NCBI GenBank assembly: GCA_031415055.1 | Contig: JANOQZ010000039.1 | Span: 1 to 40,541, forward strand | From: JANMOK01 sp031415055 | GTDB taxonomy: Bacteria; Pseudomonadota; Alphaproteobacteria; Rhodobacterales; Rhodobacteraceae | DNA length: 40,541 bases | Direction: 5' to 3' | Shown: piece by piece, positions 15,094-24,784 of the stretch | How the letters are laid out: each line of letters starts with the position of its first letter | Numbering within the stretch: position 1 is the first letter of the stretch | Notes under the pieces: model-generated | Told to the model about the DNA's origin: nothing | Database searches by the model: none | The model's input: the letters and a program-made list of their open reading frames with translations, nothing else | Program-made: the position numbers and the translations under genes

Positions 15094-17511
15094 TCACGCA
15101 TCCAGATTCACCACGTTCAACGCATTGGTCTGGATGAATTCGCGCCTTGGTTCCACTACGTCGCCCATCAGTTTGGTGAAAATCTCGTCGGCCTCGTCGA
15201 TCTGATCGACCTTCACCTGCAGCAAAGTCCGCGCGTTCGGGTCGAGCGTGGTTTCCCAAAGCTGCTCGGCATTCATTTCGCCCAAGCCTTTGTAGCGCTG
15301 CAAATTCAACCCGCGCTCACCCTCGGCCATGACGGCGGCCAGCAGTTCGGAGGGGGCGTGGATGGCAATTTCTTTGTCTTTGCGCACCAGCATCGCCGGT
15401 TCGCTGTAAACTTCCTGCATGCTGTCTGTCAGGCTGGCCAGTTTGCGCGCCTCGGCCGAGCGTAACGCATTGCCATCAATCGTGCGCACTTCGTCTACGC
15501 CACGCAACACGCGAAACATGCGCAAACCGTGGTCCTGGGTCGGGCGGCCTTGCCAGCCTTTCTCGTATTCGGTCGCAATCAAATCCAAGCGTGCCGCAAT
15601 ATGGTCAGCGGTGCCCTGCGCATCGGCATCCAGCACGCCGGGTTTCAGCGCCCCGGCGATGGTCATTTGTTCCAGAATATGGCGTGGATAATGGGTCGGA
15701 AACGCGCCCAATACCGCCTTCACCTGACGCGCTTCGGTGACCACACGTGCCAAATCCGCCCCGCCCATTTGCGCACCAGAACCAAGCCGCAATGTGGTTT
15801 CGTTCAAACCCTGTTCGATCAGATAATTGTCAAATGCGGCTTGGTCTTTCAGGTAAACTTCCGACTTGCCACGCGCTACTTTATACAGCGGCGGCTGGGC
15901 GATATAGAGATACCCACCGTCGATCAACTCGGGCATTTGCCGGAAAAAGAACGTCAACAGCAGGGTGCGGATATGCGCCCCATCGACATCGGCGTCGGTC
16001 ATGATCACCACTTTGTGGTAGCGCAGCTTGGCGATGTTGAATTCATCCCGCCCAATGCCGGTGCCCAATGCGGTGATCAGCGTGCCGATCTGTTCGGAAC
16101 CTAACATCCGGTCAAACCGGGCCCGTTCGACGTTCAAAATCTTGCCACGCAGCGGCAGAACCGCCTGATTGAACCGGCTGCGCCCCTGCTTGGCCGAACC
16201 GCCAGCGCTGTCGCCTTCCACCAAAAAAATCTCGGATTTCGCCGGGTCCTTTTCCTGACAATCGGCCAGTTTTCCCGGCAGACTGGCAATATCCATCGCC
16301 GATTTGCGCCGGGTCAGTTCACGGGCCTTGCGGGCGGCCTCGCGGGCAAACGCCGCTTCGACGATTTTGCCGACGACCAGCCGCGCATCGACCGGATTTT
16401 CCTCAAACCACTCCGACAGTTTTTCGTTGATCAGGCTTTCAACTGCAGGCCGAACTTCAGAAGAAACCAGCTTGTCTTTGGTCTGCGAGGAAAATTTCGG
16501 ATCGGGCACTTTCACCGACAAAACGCAGGTCAATCCTTCGCGGGCATCATCGCCCGAAAGCACGACCTTTTCTTTCTTGGCGATGCCGGAAGAAGTGGCG
16601 TAATTGTTGATCGTGCGCGTCAGGGCCCCGCGAAACCCAGCCAAATGAGTGCCGCCATCGCGCTGGGGAATGTTGTTGGTAAAGGGCAGCACGTTTTCGT
16701 AATAACTGTCGTTCCACCACATGGCGCATTCGACATTGATGCCGTCCTTCTCTCCGACAATGAAAATCGGTTTCGAGATCAGCGGCGTTTTGGAACGGTC
16801 CAGATAGCGCACGAATTCGCGCACGCCACCGTCATACATCAGTTCAATTTCCTCGATTTCTGCATGGCGTTGATCGCGCAAGGTGATGCGCACGCCCGAA
16901 TTGAGGAAAGCCAGTTCGCGCAGCCGGTGTTCCAAGGTTTTGAACACGTAATCGAGGTTGGAAAACGTTTTCAGCGACGCCAGAAACTTGACCTGAGTGC
17001 CCTTTTTATCGCCTTGCGGGCCGACAACCTCGAGGTGGGTGACGGTATCACCATGCTCAAAACGGGCGTAATGCTCGTGCCCTTCGCGCCAAACCCGCAA
17101 CTCCAGCCATTCCGACAAAGCATTGACCACCGACACGCCAACGCCGTGAAGGCCACCGGAAACCTTGTAGGAATTCTGGTCAAATTTGCCGCCGGCATGC
17201 AGATGGGTCATGATCACTTCGGCGGCGGAAACCTTTTCTTCGGCATGGATGCCAACCGGAATGCCGCGACCGTTGTCGGTGACGGAAACCGAGTTATCGC
17301 GATGCAAAACCACGCTAACGGTGTCGCAATGACCGGCCAGCGCCTCGTCGATGCCGTTATCGACCACCTCATACACCATATGGTGCAGGCCCGAACCATC
17401 ATCCGTGTCGCCAATATACATGCCCGGGCGTTTGCGAACAGCCTCTAACCCCCGCAAAACCTTAATGGAATCGGCACCATATTCTTCTGGCTGCGGCACG
17501 GTCTCGGCCAT
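15094..17511 (-). CDS. gyrB: DNA gyrase subunit B
   Basis: 805 residues, the usual length. The GHKL ATPase domain starts with VRKRPGMYIGDTDDGSGLHH and contains EVVDNGIDEA and SGGLHGVGVSVVNALS. The TOPRIM domain has LVEGDSAGGSAKQGR and TDADVDGAHIR for metal binding, and the C-terminus carries QRYKGLGEMNAEQLWETT. With GyrA it introduces negative supercoils. In many bacteria gyrB follows recF directly; here three small genes lie between. It has its own 121-bp upstream gap. Confidence 0.98.
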   Translation of the reverse strand: MAETVPQPEEYGADSIKVLRGLEAVRKRPGMYIGDTDDGSGLHHMVYEVVDNGIDEALAGHCDTVSVVLHRDNSVSVTDNGRGIPVGIHAEEKVSAAEVIMTHLHAGGKFDQNSYKVSGGLHGVGVSVVNALSEWLELRVWREGHEHYARFEHGDTVTHLEVVGPQGDKKGTQVKFLASLKTFSNLDYVFKTLEHRLRELAFLNSGVRITLRDQRHAEIEEIELMYDGGVREFVRYLDRSKTPLISKPIFIVGEKDGINVECAMWWNDSYYENVLPFTNNIPQRDGGTHLAGFRGALTRTINNYATSSGIAKKEKVVLSGDDAREGLTCVLSVKVPDPKFSSQTKDKLVSSEVRPAVESLINEKLSEWFEENPVDARLVVGKIVEAAFAREAARKARELTRRKSAMDIASLPGKLADCQEKDPAKSEIFLVEGDSAGGSAKQGRSRFNQAVLPLRGKILNVERARFDRMLGSEQIGTLITALGTGIGRDEFNIAKLRYHKVVIMTDADVDGAHIRTLLLTFFFRQMPELIDGGYLYIAQPPLYKVARGKSEVYLKDQAAFDNYLIEQGLNETTLRLGSGAQMGGADLARVVTEARQVKAVLGAFPTHYPRHILEQMTIAGALKPGVLDADAQGTADHIAARLDLIATEYEKGWQGRPTQDHGLRMFRVLRGVDEVRTIDGNALRSAEARKLASLTDSMQEVYSEPAMLVRKDKEIAIHAPSELLAAVMAEGERGLNLQRYKGLGEMNAEQLWETTLDPNARTLLQVKVDQIDEADEIFTKLMGDVVEPRREFIQTNALNVVNLDA

Positions 17512-17632
17512 TCAAAGCATCCCCTATTTTGTGGTGCGCAGTCTACACCGTGCGAATCACTTTGTCACGCGCGGTTGGCCCCGAAAAAACATTACATTTC
17601 AATAGGTTAAGATTGGGTAGGATGTGTTTCGC

Positions 17633-18253
17633 TCAAAGCGCTAATATGACCAGTCCTACGACAATCAAAAGCGCTCCGGAAAACTGGTTTGTTCGCCGCA
17701 AAGCCACAGGCGATGCCAACAATTGCCTGACCTGACCAAGCGCAAGGGCCAGACATAGATTGCCCGCCAACGGGATCGCGGCGGACAACACACAGATCAC
17801 CGCCATGTCCCAGCGGTTCACCCGCGTTACATCAAAAAAACCCGGCAGAATGCCCATGTAAAACAAAATCGCCTTGGGATTGCCGATGCTGATCAACACT
17901 CCCGCCATGAACCCCGCCCACATGCCGGGGCGGGTCAGACGGCTGTCGGTGGCTAGGCCGCGATCGGCGTGGCGGATCAGTATGATGCCCATGAACAGGA
18001 ATATCGCTGCCCCCGCCCAGCGCAGTGGCGTTAAGAAGTCGGCATAAAGCGAGACGATCCACGCAACGCCATTGATTGCCAACAGCGGCCACAGAATGTC
18101 ACCCAGCACCACACCCGCCGCTAAGGGCCAAGCGGCGGCAAACCCGCCCGCCAAGGCGCGTGCCGCAATGCCGGCCCAGACCGGGCCGGGGGTGATGAAC
18201 AGGATGAACAGCGCGAAGGAATACAGCGCCAGTTGGGTGTAGGTGACGGTCAA
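17633..18253 (-). CDS. LysE/RhtB-family exporter
   Basis: 206 residues if translation starts at the TTG at 18253, which overlaps the VOC gene stop (TTGA) and yields the standard N-terminus TVTYTQLALYSFALFILFITPGP. A longer reading to 18346 would run into the VOC gene in another frame and is rejected. The protein has about six membrane helices, with the family signatures ITPGPVW and ISIGNPKAILFY. RhtB/LysE proteins export amino acids or derivatives; the substrate is unknown. It is the last of a chain of overlapping genes starting with dnaN. Confidence 0.88.
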   Translation of the reverse strand: MTVTYTQLALYSFALFILFITPGPVWAGIAARALAGGFAAAWPLAAGVVLGDILWPLLAINGVAWIVSLYADFLTPLRWAGAAIFLFMGIILIRHADRGLATDSRLTRPGMWAGFMAGVLISIGNPKAILFYMGILPGFFDVTRVNRWDMAVICVLSAAIPLAGNLCLALALGQVRQLLASPVALRRTNQFSGALLIVVGLVILAL

Positions 18254-18681
18254 TCGGCATCCGCCAAAGTCACCGAGCCATCCTCGGCCAAAGGCCAGAA
18301 CGGGTTCATTGCCACTTCCCAAACGTGGCCGTCGGGATCGGACCAATAACCGGAATAGCCGCCCCAGAATACTTTGATGGGGCGTTTCAGGGCTGTGCCG
18401 CCTGCAGCAATCGCAGCGGCAAAGGCTGCATCGACTTCGGCTTCGGTGGCAAAATTCTGCGCCAAAGTGACTGCGCCGGTGCCCAAAATCGCACCTTCAC
18501 GTCCTTGATCCTTGGCCAGCGCGGCCCGGTCAAACAGGCCCAGCAAAGCGCTGTTCATTTGATAGAACGCCACATCGTCTTGCGCCATTGCTGGCACCCA
18601 ACCAAGTCGCGCGTAAAACGCCTTGGCAACCTCGATATCTGCCACACCCAAGGTGATAAGCGTCACACGTTGCGGGTTCAC
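18250..18681 (-). CDS. VOC-family (glyoxalase/bleomycin-resistance fold) protein
   Basis: 143 residues from a GTG at 18681 that overlaps the preceding stop by 4 nt. The VOC fold shows as VTLITLGVADIEVAKAFYARLGW at the N-terminus and GGYSGYWSDPDGHVWEVAMNP at the C-terminus, where the final Glu is the usual metal ligand. Family members bind or modify small molecules at a divalent metal. No specific reaction can be assigned. It is coupled to the LysE exporter downstream, which might hint at handling and export of a small metabolite (inference only). Confidence 0.85.
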   Translation of the reverse strand: MNPQRVTLITLGVADIEVAKAFYARLGWVPAMAQDDVAFYQMNSALLGLFDRAALAKDQGREGAILGTGAVTLAQNFATEAEVDAAFAAAIAAGGTALKRPIKVFWGGYSGYWSDPDGHVWEVAMNPFWPLAEDGSVTLADAD

Positions 18682-19169
18682 AGATCGGTCGCTCCGTTGA
18701 TTTCGCCTGCGGCTTCCGGGGCTTCCATTGCGGCTGTGTTCAAGGTTTGCCGGGTCAAATCCAACAAAGCCTCATACAAGTCTTCCTGCAATACACCCGG
18801 TATCAACACCGCTTTCGCCGCTGGTTTGCCTTTAGCGTCAAGCCAAGTATACGACAGCATGTCGTCCTCGATCAGTTCAACCCTAACCAGCCCACCAGTG
18901 ACACAAACATCTTCGCCGTTGGTGATGTCTTCGATGGCTGACAGTGAATTCGCGGTTTGCTTGATATATTGCCACTCGCCCGAGCAATCCAAAGTTGGGT
19001 AATCCACCAGCGACACTTCCGGGCCAAGCTTGACCTGCATCGACCAATTCGCGCCACCCAATTGCACGCCGACGCCCTGCCAGAAGCCAGCTTCCGCCAG
19101 CAGGGGTTTTAGGTCTGCCGCCGTCGCCGGACTGGCCAACAGCAGCGCCGCCGCAATCAAACTACGCAT
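18678..19169 (-). CDS. Exported protein of unknown function
   Basis: 163 residues from the ATG at 19169, which opens a clear Sec signal (MRSLIAAALLLASPATAA). An in-frame upstream start at 19199 would bury the signal in a longer N-terminus and lie deeper inside recF. The mature part contains LDCSGEWQYIKQ and EDVCVTGGLVRVELIEDDMLS, with two cysteines that may pair, and an acidic C-terminus. I recognise no domain. It overlaps the end of recF by 8 nt and the VOC start by 4 nt, so it is translated within the dnaN-recF unit. Confidence 0.72.
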   Translation of the reverse strand: MRSLIAAALLLASPATAADLKPLLAEAGFWQGVGVQLGGANWSMQVKLGPEVSLVDYPTLDCSGEWQYIKQTANSLSAIEDITNGEDVCVTGGLVRVELIEDDMLSYTWLDAKGKPAAKAVLIPGVLQEDLYEALLDLTRQTLNTAAMEAPEAAGEINGATDL

Positions 19170-20280
19170 CCAAATCCTCCCGAGAAACCACTGATCCATC
19201 GTCGCCCTCGCTTACCGCAAACCACTGAGCGCGCTGGGCAAGCGGTTCAAACAATTCCGGCCCCGTTCCAGTCATCCAAGCCTGAGCACCAAGGGACGCG
19301 ACTTCATCATACAGCGCTGCCCGCCTTTCGCCGTCAAGGTGGGCCGCGACTTCATCCAATAACAGAATTGGCGGTGCCCCAAAATCTTTGGTCAAAGCGC
19401 GGGCATTGGCAAGGATAAGCGACACCAGCAGCGCTTTCTGCTCGCCCGTCGAGCAAAGCCGCGCCTCGACATTCTTCGCCACATAAAGCGCCTTCAAATC
19501 GGCGCGGTGCGGGCCAGCCAAGGTTCGACCAGCCGACATATCGCGCGAACGGCCCTTGCCGAATGCGTCGCGCAGGCCGTTTTCTGACCAATCATCGGGC
19601 ATTTCTTCCGGGTTCAGGATGGAGAGATCTGCGGTTGGAAACGCCGTCTCTGCCCCAACTTGCGCCGCTGCCAGCCGCGCCAGCGCCATCGCCCGGTTAA
19701 CGATGATTGCCGCCCCAGCCGCCGCCATTTGCGCCTCCAGCGCCTCATACCACGCGCGGTCGTTGGACTGATCTTTCAGCAACCGGTTTCTCTCTCGCAT
19801 GGCCTTTTCATAGGTCAGGCTCACCTCGCCATGTTCGGGGGTGAAACTCATCACCATCCGATCCAGAAACAACCGTCGATCCCCCGCGCCTTCCAGCCAC
19901 AGACGGTCCATCACCGGCACCAACCACAATATCCGCGCCACCCGGCCCAAAGCCAGTTGCGCCGCCGCCTTGCCGCCAATCTCGACCAGCCGCGTGGCGT
20001 TGTCTTGCGAGCTGGTGGCAATTTCGTGAAAACCTGTCGGGCTGTTCAGTTGCGCACTGACTTTCCAGCCAATCGCTTCCTGCCGCCGCGCCATATCTTC
20101 GGGACCAGCCCGCCGCAAACCACGGCCGGGCGAAAGCAGCGAGATTCCTTCGAGGATATTGGTCTTTCCCGCCCCATTCGGCCCATGCAAAACCACCGGC
20201 CGCCCATCGGTTTCGATAATGGTCGACCGATGCGAGCGGAAATGGGAAAGGCGTAGCTGACTTAGGCGTAGCTGCCCCAT
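19162..20280 (-). CDS. recF: DNA replication and repair protein RecF
   Basis: 372 residues from the ATG at 20280, whose A is the last base of the dnaN stop (TGATG). RecF is an SMC-like ATPase that helps load RecA at gaps with RecO and RecR. Walker A GPNGAGKT lies at 33-40 and the signature-type region SAGRTLAGPHRADL follows. Walker B is PPILLLDEVAAHLD. The N-terminal LRLSHFRSHRST is typical. Length matches the family. Its position after dnaN is the conserved bacterial order. Confidence 0.96.
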   Translation of the reverse strand: MGQLRLSQLRLSHFRSHRSTIIETDGRPVVLHGPNGAGKTNILEGISLLSPGRGLRRAGPEDMARRQEAIGWKVSAQLNSPTGFHEIATSSQDNATRLVEIGGKAAAQLALGRVARILWLVPVMDRLWLEGAGDRRLFLDRMVMSFTPEHGEVSLTYEKAMRERNRLLKDQSNDRAWYEALEAQMAAAGAAIIVNRAMALARLAAAQVGAETAFPTADLSILNPEEMPDDWSENGLRDAFGKGRSRDMSAGRTLAGPHRADLKALYVAKNVEARLCSTGEQKALLVSLILANARALTKDFGAPPILLLDEVAAHLDGERRAALYDEVASLGAQAWMTGTGPELFEPLAQRAQWFAVSEGDDGSVVSREDLDA

Positions 20281-21398
20281 CACACCCGCATCGGCATCAC
20301 GACATAGACGGCGCTGTCGTCGTTGCCTTCGCGCATCAACACCGGGTCACCAGAGGAATTGAACAGGAACACCGCATTCTCGCGGTCCACCTGACCGGCG
20401 ATTTCCAGCAGGTATTTGGCGTTAAAACCGATTTCCAGCTTTTCCGCCGAATAGGCCACCGCCAGTTCCTCATCCGCCGCGCCCGAATCTGGGGCGTTCA
20501 CCGACAAGGTCAGACGGTCATCTTCCAAAGTCATCTTCACCGCACGGGAGCGTTCCGAGGAAACCGTCGATACCCGATCCACCGCTTGGGCAAATTCGGC
20601 GGCATCCACCGTCAACATCCGCGTGTTCCCTTGCGGAATGACGCGCGTGTAATCGGGGAACGAGCCGTCAATGACCTTGGAGGTCAGGGTAATATCCGGG
20701 GTGGCAAACCTGATCTTGGTTTCAGAAACCGACACGGCGATGGTCATATCGTCATCGTCCAGCAGCTTGCGCAGTTCACCCACGGTTTTACGCGGCACAA
20801 TCACGCCGGGCAGGTTTTCGGCATCCTTCGGCAGATCGGCATCGATCCGGGCCAAACGATGGCCATCGGTGGCAACACAGCGCAACTTGCGACTGCTGCC
20901 CATATCGGCAGCATGGAAATAGACGCCGTTCAGATAATAGCGGGTTTCCTCAGTCGAAATGGCAAACTTCGCCTTGTCAAACAGCCGCCGCAAAATCGGC
21001 GCGGCCACGGCGAAATTGCAGGTATATTCCGCCGAGGCCATGACCGGAAAATCTTCGCGCGGCAGCGTCTGCAAGCTGAAATGTGAGCGTCCGGCCCTGA
21101 CCTCCAAACGCCCGGACGAGCCGTCGTCGGACAAGTCAACCATCGCACCTTCGGGCAGTTTGCGCACAATTTCGTGCAATGTATGCGCCGAAACCGTGGT
21201 TGCCCCGGCTTTGGAAACAATCGCTGGCGCCTTGTCCATCACCTCAATGTCAAGGTCGGTGGCGCGAAAGCTCAAGCTATCCCCCTCGGCTTCGATCAGC
21301 ACATTGCCCAGGATCGGAATGGTGTTGCGCCGCTCGACAACCGATTGCGCCCGGCTCATCGCCTTCAACAGCGCACCGCGCTCGATACTGCTTTTCAT
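20280..21398 (-). CDS. dnaN: DNA polymerase III sliding clamp (beta subunit)
   Basis: 372 residues from the ATG at 21398 (MKSSIERGALLKAMSRAQSV), the usual alphaproteobacterial N-terminus and length. The frame is open to 21479, but the extra codons have no similarity to the clamp. The three clamp domains are recognisable, with RATDLDIEVMDKAPA in domain I, GVYFHAADMGSSRKLRCVATDGHRLA in domain II and the C-terminal DPVLMREGNDDSAVYVVMPMRV. It forms the ring that tethers Pol III. A restriction-modification gene, not dnaA, lies upstream, so dnaN needs a promoter in the 146-bp gap. Confidence 0.97.
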   Translation of the reverse strand: MKSSIERGALLKAMSRAQSVVERRNTIPILGNVLIEAEGDSLSFRATDLDIEVMDKAPAIVSKAGATTVSAHTLHEIVRKLPEGAMVDLSDDGSSGRLEVRAGRSHFSLQTLPREDFPVMASAEYTCNFAVAAPILRRLFDKAKFAISTEETRYYLNGVYFHAADMGSSRKLRCVATDGHRLARIDADLPKDAENLPGVIVPRKTVGELRKLLDDDDMTIAVSVSETKIRFATPDITLTSKVIDGSFPDYTRVIPQGNTRMLTVDAAEFAQAVDRVSTVSSERSRAVKMTLEDDRLTLSVNAPDSGAADEELAVAYSAEKLEIGFNAKYLLEIAGQVDRENAVFLFNSSGDPVLMREGNDDSAVYVVMPMRV

Positions 21399-21544
21399 GC
21401 CAATTTCGTCCCATTCCGCTGCGGCTGCCGCGCATTTCCCAAGTTGCCCACTTTTCCGCGTGAATGAGGGGCGGGTCAAGGGGGTGGGGATTAAGTTGCT
21501 AGTAATCCTTCCAGATCAAAGTGTTTTCGCGTAAAGGCGAATCT

Positions 21545-24500
21545 ATGGAAATATCTGCACCGCAATCAAAGAAAACCATTGAGCTTCTGCAACATTTGGC
21601 CATCCGACCCGGCCATGATGAGGTGAAGGCCGATTTCCGCGAGTTGCTTGTCGAAGAATTCGGCGTTGACCGCGCAAATCTCGAATTTGAACGCCGTGTT
21701 CCCGAAGTGAAGGGCCGTCTCGACGCCTTGATTGGCCGCACGGTTTTTGAAGCGAAATCTAACCTCGACCGCGAGTGGGCCGATGTCGAGCGCAGAATGC
21801 CGGATTATTTGAAAGACCGCGAGAAAGCCGAAGGGGAAAAGTTCGTCGGAATTGCGTCTGACGGTTTGAAATGGGTTGTGTTCGAACGGTCCAACGACGA
21901 ACTTGTCAAAGTCAAAGAGACGATCCTAGACCCAAACAAACCCGAACAGTTCCTTGCATGGCTCGATGGGGCAGTTGCTCTCAAGTCTTCGCTGCCACCC
22001 GAGCCGATGACAATTCGCCAAGAATTGGGTCAAGATTCCGTCGCCTATCATCGCGCCTCGCAAGGCCTGCGCGAACTTTGGGCCAAACTAAAAGACGACA
22101 AGGCGGTCTATCTCAAACGCCAGCTCTGGTCGTCGCTATTGAAACTCGTCTATGGCAAGGAAATAGAAAACGACGACCTGTGGTTTCAGCACACCTATCT
22201 GGTCGTTGTCGCCAAATCCATTGCGCTGGCGGTAATGGACATCAGCGACGATGATCCAAAGCGGGTGCTGTCAGGCGCCAGTTTTCAGTCTGCCGGTATC
22301 TTGGGCGCGGTCGAAAGTGATTTTTTCGACTGGGTCGTGGCCGACATCGAAGGCGAGAATCTGGTCCGCCGCATCATCAACCATGTCCGCCGTTTTCGCC
22401 TGCGCGAAGTGCAAAGCGACGTGTTGAAGATCCTCTACGAATCGCTGATCGACCGCAACGAACGCCACGGATTGGGCGAATATTACACGCCCGATTGGCT
22501 GGCGGCAAAAGTGGTGCGCCAAGCTGTTGTCAACGCCGTGGAACAGAAAGTTCTCGATCCAGCATGTGGGTCCGGCACGTTCTTATTCCACGCGGTCCGA
22601 AACTTCATCAGTGACGCCCGCGAAGGAGCGATGAAACCAGAAATGATTGCCTACGAGGCGACTGCTCTTGTTGCCGGAATGGATATACACCCGGTCGCCG
22701 TCATTATCGCCCGCGTCACTTATTTGTTAGCGCTGGCCCCGGTCCTAGGTGACCGCTCCGGCAGCATCTCTGTCCCGGTCTACCTTGGCGACGCTATGCA
22801 ATTGTCGATAAGCGAATTGATGGGCGGCAAAGAACTTATCATTAAAGTGCCGCCCTCGCCCGCTGGTCAAAGCCAAAGCGGCGAACTCAACGGCAATGGC
22901 CGCGAACAGCTCGATTTCCCCGATACATTCTGCCGCGATCCCGGCCTGTTTGACAAAGCCATCGAACGCATGCGTACCGGCTCGCTGGAGCAACTTTCGC
23001 GCGACCAAATCGAAGCGGCACTGAAACGCATTGTCGAGCAACACTACAAACGCGACATCAATAGCGAAGAAGTAGGGGCCATCAAGGATATGGGTAAAAC
23101 CTATCTGGTTTTTGACAAGTTGCGCCGCGACGGGCGCGATTCGGTCTGGGCCTATGTGGCCCGCAACCTGTCTCGACCTCTGGCTTATTCGGCTGCGGGT
23201 GGCTGGGCCAATGTGCTGGTCGGCAATCCACCGTGGGTGGCACTGCGCCACATGAGCAGTGATTTGCAGAAACGCTTCAAGGAACTGGCCAAGGGTGAAC
23301 GGGTCTATGTCGGTGGCAAACTTGCGACCCAAAACGATCTTTGCGCCTTGTTCACCGTGCGGGCGGCGGGGCTCTACATCCGGGCCGGCGGTCGCATTGC
23401 CTTTGTTTTGCCGCTGGCGACCCTGACGCGTGGCCAGTTTGAGGCGTTCCGCAAAGGCTCGTTCCATTCCACCAGACTGGCGTTTGAGGAAACTTGGACG
23501 ATGGATGACAGCGTGCAACCGCTGTTCCCGGTGCCGTCCTGTGTGGTGTTTGCCCGAAAGCGGGCAGTGTCAAAACCGATGCCGGAAACGGTTCGCGCTT
23601 ACTCCGGCTCGCTGCCGATGCGCGATGCCCCCGAAAGCATCGCCGATGCACATTTGACGGTGACCGAGCATGCGCCAAAACCGCAAGAAGCGGTGCTGAC
23701 GGGTGGCTCGCCTTATCGCTCGGCTTTCCGGCAAGGCGCAACTTTGGTGCCGCGCATGTTATGCATTGTTGAGCGCGGGCGTACTGGCGGCAAGCTGGGG
23801 GGCGATCAATCGACCCCATTTGTTGTCAGCCGCCGCACCAATCAGGAAAAAGAACCGTGGAAATCGCTGCCCGGTATCGAGGGCCGGGTCGAGGCCGAAT
23901 TCATTCGTCCGGTTTTGCTGGGCGAAAGCATTCTGCCTTACCGGGTGTTCCGCCCGTTTGAAGGTGTGATCCCGGTCAACGACAAGGGCGAGGTGCTGGA
24001 TGCCCAAGCCGCCGCCTCGCGCGGCTATTCCGGCCTGCCAACATGGATGCGAGCGGCGGAAAAGGTGTGGGATGACAATTCCGAAAGCGGCAAGATGAAG
24101 CTGATCGGAAGGTGGAACTATCACAACGAACTGGGATCGCAGTTTCCCACCCATTCGACCCGAATTGTGTATGCCAAAGCTGGTACAATTGCTGCGGCCT
24201 GCATCGTGAGAGACAAGAATATTGTCTTCGATCATAAACTTTATTGGTCTGCTGTGACGACCGAAAGCGAAGGGTATTTCCTGACTGTAATCTTCAACAG
24301 CGAAATTACCCGCTCACGCATCGAAGGACTGCAATCCAAAGGTCAATGGGGTGCGCGCGATTTTGACAAGGTGATGTTCACCCTGCCAATCCCGGTGTTT
24401 GATGCCAAAGTGAAACTGCACCGTGACCTTGCCGCTTTGGGTCAAGAGGCCGAGGCGACCGCCGCGCTTGTTCCGCTTCCCGAAGACATCAAATTTCAAC

Positions 24501-24598
24501 GCGCCCGCAGGCTTGTGCGCGATGCCTTGGCCGAGGCGGGGGTTTCCCAGCGGATCGACGCCCTTGTCGCGAAACTTCTGGACGGGAACCAAGAATAA
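21545..24598 (+). CDS. Single-chain restriction-modification enzyme (type IIG-like N6-adenine methyltransferase with nuclease domain)
   Basis: 1017 residues from the ATG at 21545, with AAGG at 21534-21537; a GTG at 21521 is the alternative. The N-terminal 100 residues look like a PD-(D/E)xK nuclease: D60 in GRLDALIG and the E69-A-K71 triad element in VFEAK. A helical region follows to about 300. The N6-adenine methyltransferase core has GEYYTPDWLA (311-320), motif I DPACGSGTF (338-346) and motif IV NPPW (561-564). The C-terminal third would hold the target-recognition domain. This order (nuclease, methylase, specificity) is that of type IIG enzymes such as Eco57I and MmeI, whose length is also near 1000. 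No partner S or R gene is adjacent. It reads opposite to the replication genes and separates dnaN from dnaA. Confidence 0.82.
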   Translation: MEISAPQSKKTIELLQHLAIRPGHDEVKADFRELLVEEFGVDRANLEFERRVPEVKGRLDALIGRTVFEAKSNLDREWADVERRMPDYLKDREKAEGEKFVGIASDGLKWVVFERSNDELVKVKETILDPNKPEQFLAWLDGAVALKSSLPPEPMTIRQELGQDSVAYHRASQGLRELWAKLKDDKAVYLKRQLWSSLLKLVYGKEIENDDLWFQHTYLVVVAKSIALAVMDISDDDPKRVLSGASFQSAGILGAVESDFFDWVVADIEGENLVRRIINHVRRFRLREVQSDVLKILYESLIDRNERHGLGEYYTPDWLAAKVVRQAVVNAVEQKVLDPACGSGTFLFHAVRNFISDAREGAMKPEMIAYEATALVAGMDIHPVAVIIARVTYLLALAPVLGDRSGSISVPVYLGDAMQLSISELMGGKELIIKVPPSPAGQSQSGELNGNGREQLDFPDTFCRDPGLFDKAIERMRTGSLEQLSRDQIEAALKRIVEQHYKRDINSEEVGAIKDMGKTYLVFDKLRRDGRDSVWAYVARNLSRPLAYSAAGGWANVLVGNPPWVALRHMSSDLQKRFKELAKGERVYVGGKLATQNDLCALFTVRAAGLYIRAGGRIAFVLPLATLTRGQFEAFRKGSFHSTRLAFEETWTMDDSVQPLFPVPSCVVFARKRAVSKPMPETVRAYSGSLPMRDAPESIADAHLTVTEHAPKPQEAVLTGGSPYRSAFRQGATLVPRMLCIVERGRTGGKLGGDQSTPFVVSRRTNQEKEPWKSLPGIEGRVEAEFIRPVLLGESILPYRVFRPFEGVIPVNDKGEVLDAQAAASRGYSGLPTWMRAAEKVWDDNSESGKMKLIGRWNYHNELGSQFPTHSTRIVYAKAGTIAAACIVRDKNIVFDHKLYWSAVTTESEGYFLTVIFNSEITRSRIEGLQSKGQWGARDFDKVMFTLPIPVFDAKVKLHRDLAALGQEAEATAALVPLPEDIKFQRARRLVRDALAEAGVSQRIDALVAKLLDGNQE

Positions 24599-24639
24599 TC
24601 CCTTCGCACCTGCGAGATAGACCAGTTTTGCCGAAAATC

Positions 24640-24716
24640 GCGCCAAGAAACAAACGCCAAACCCCCAGAAACCGCCCTCGCAACCCCCGTTTGGGGCACT
24701 TTACCCCACATGGATT
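24640..24716 (-). repeat. G-rich intergenic segment, element 2
   Basis: Between the convergent ends of the restriction-modification gene and dnaA. Read on the minus strand it contains several GGGG runs and the words GTTGCGAGGG and CGAGGGCGGTTT, which recur in elements 3 and 1. No gene is present. A separate AT-rich inverted repeat, CGGTTAA/TTAACCG at 24785-24808, lies nearer to dnaA. Confidence 0.42.
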
Positions 24717-24784
24717 TTGGCAGGCCGCGCATGTTGCAGCGCACAAGGCGGTACAGCGATTCCGCAGCCGAAAGTATGAAGATT

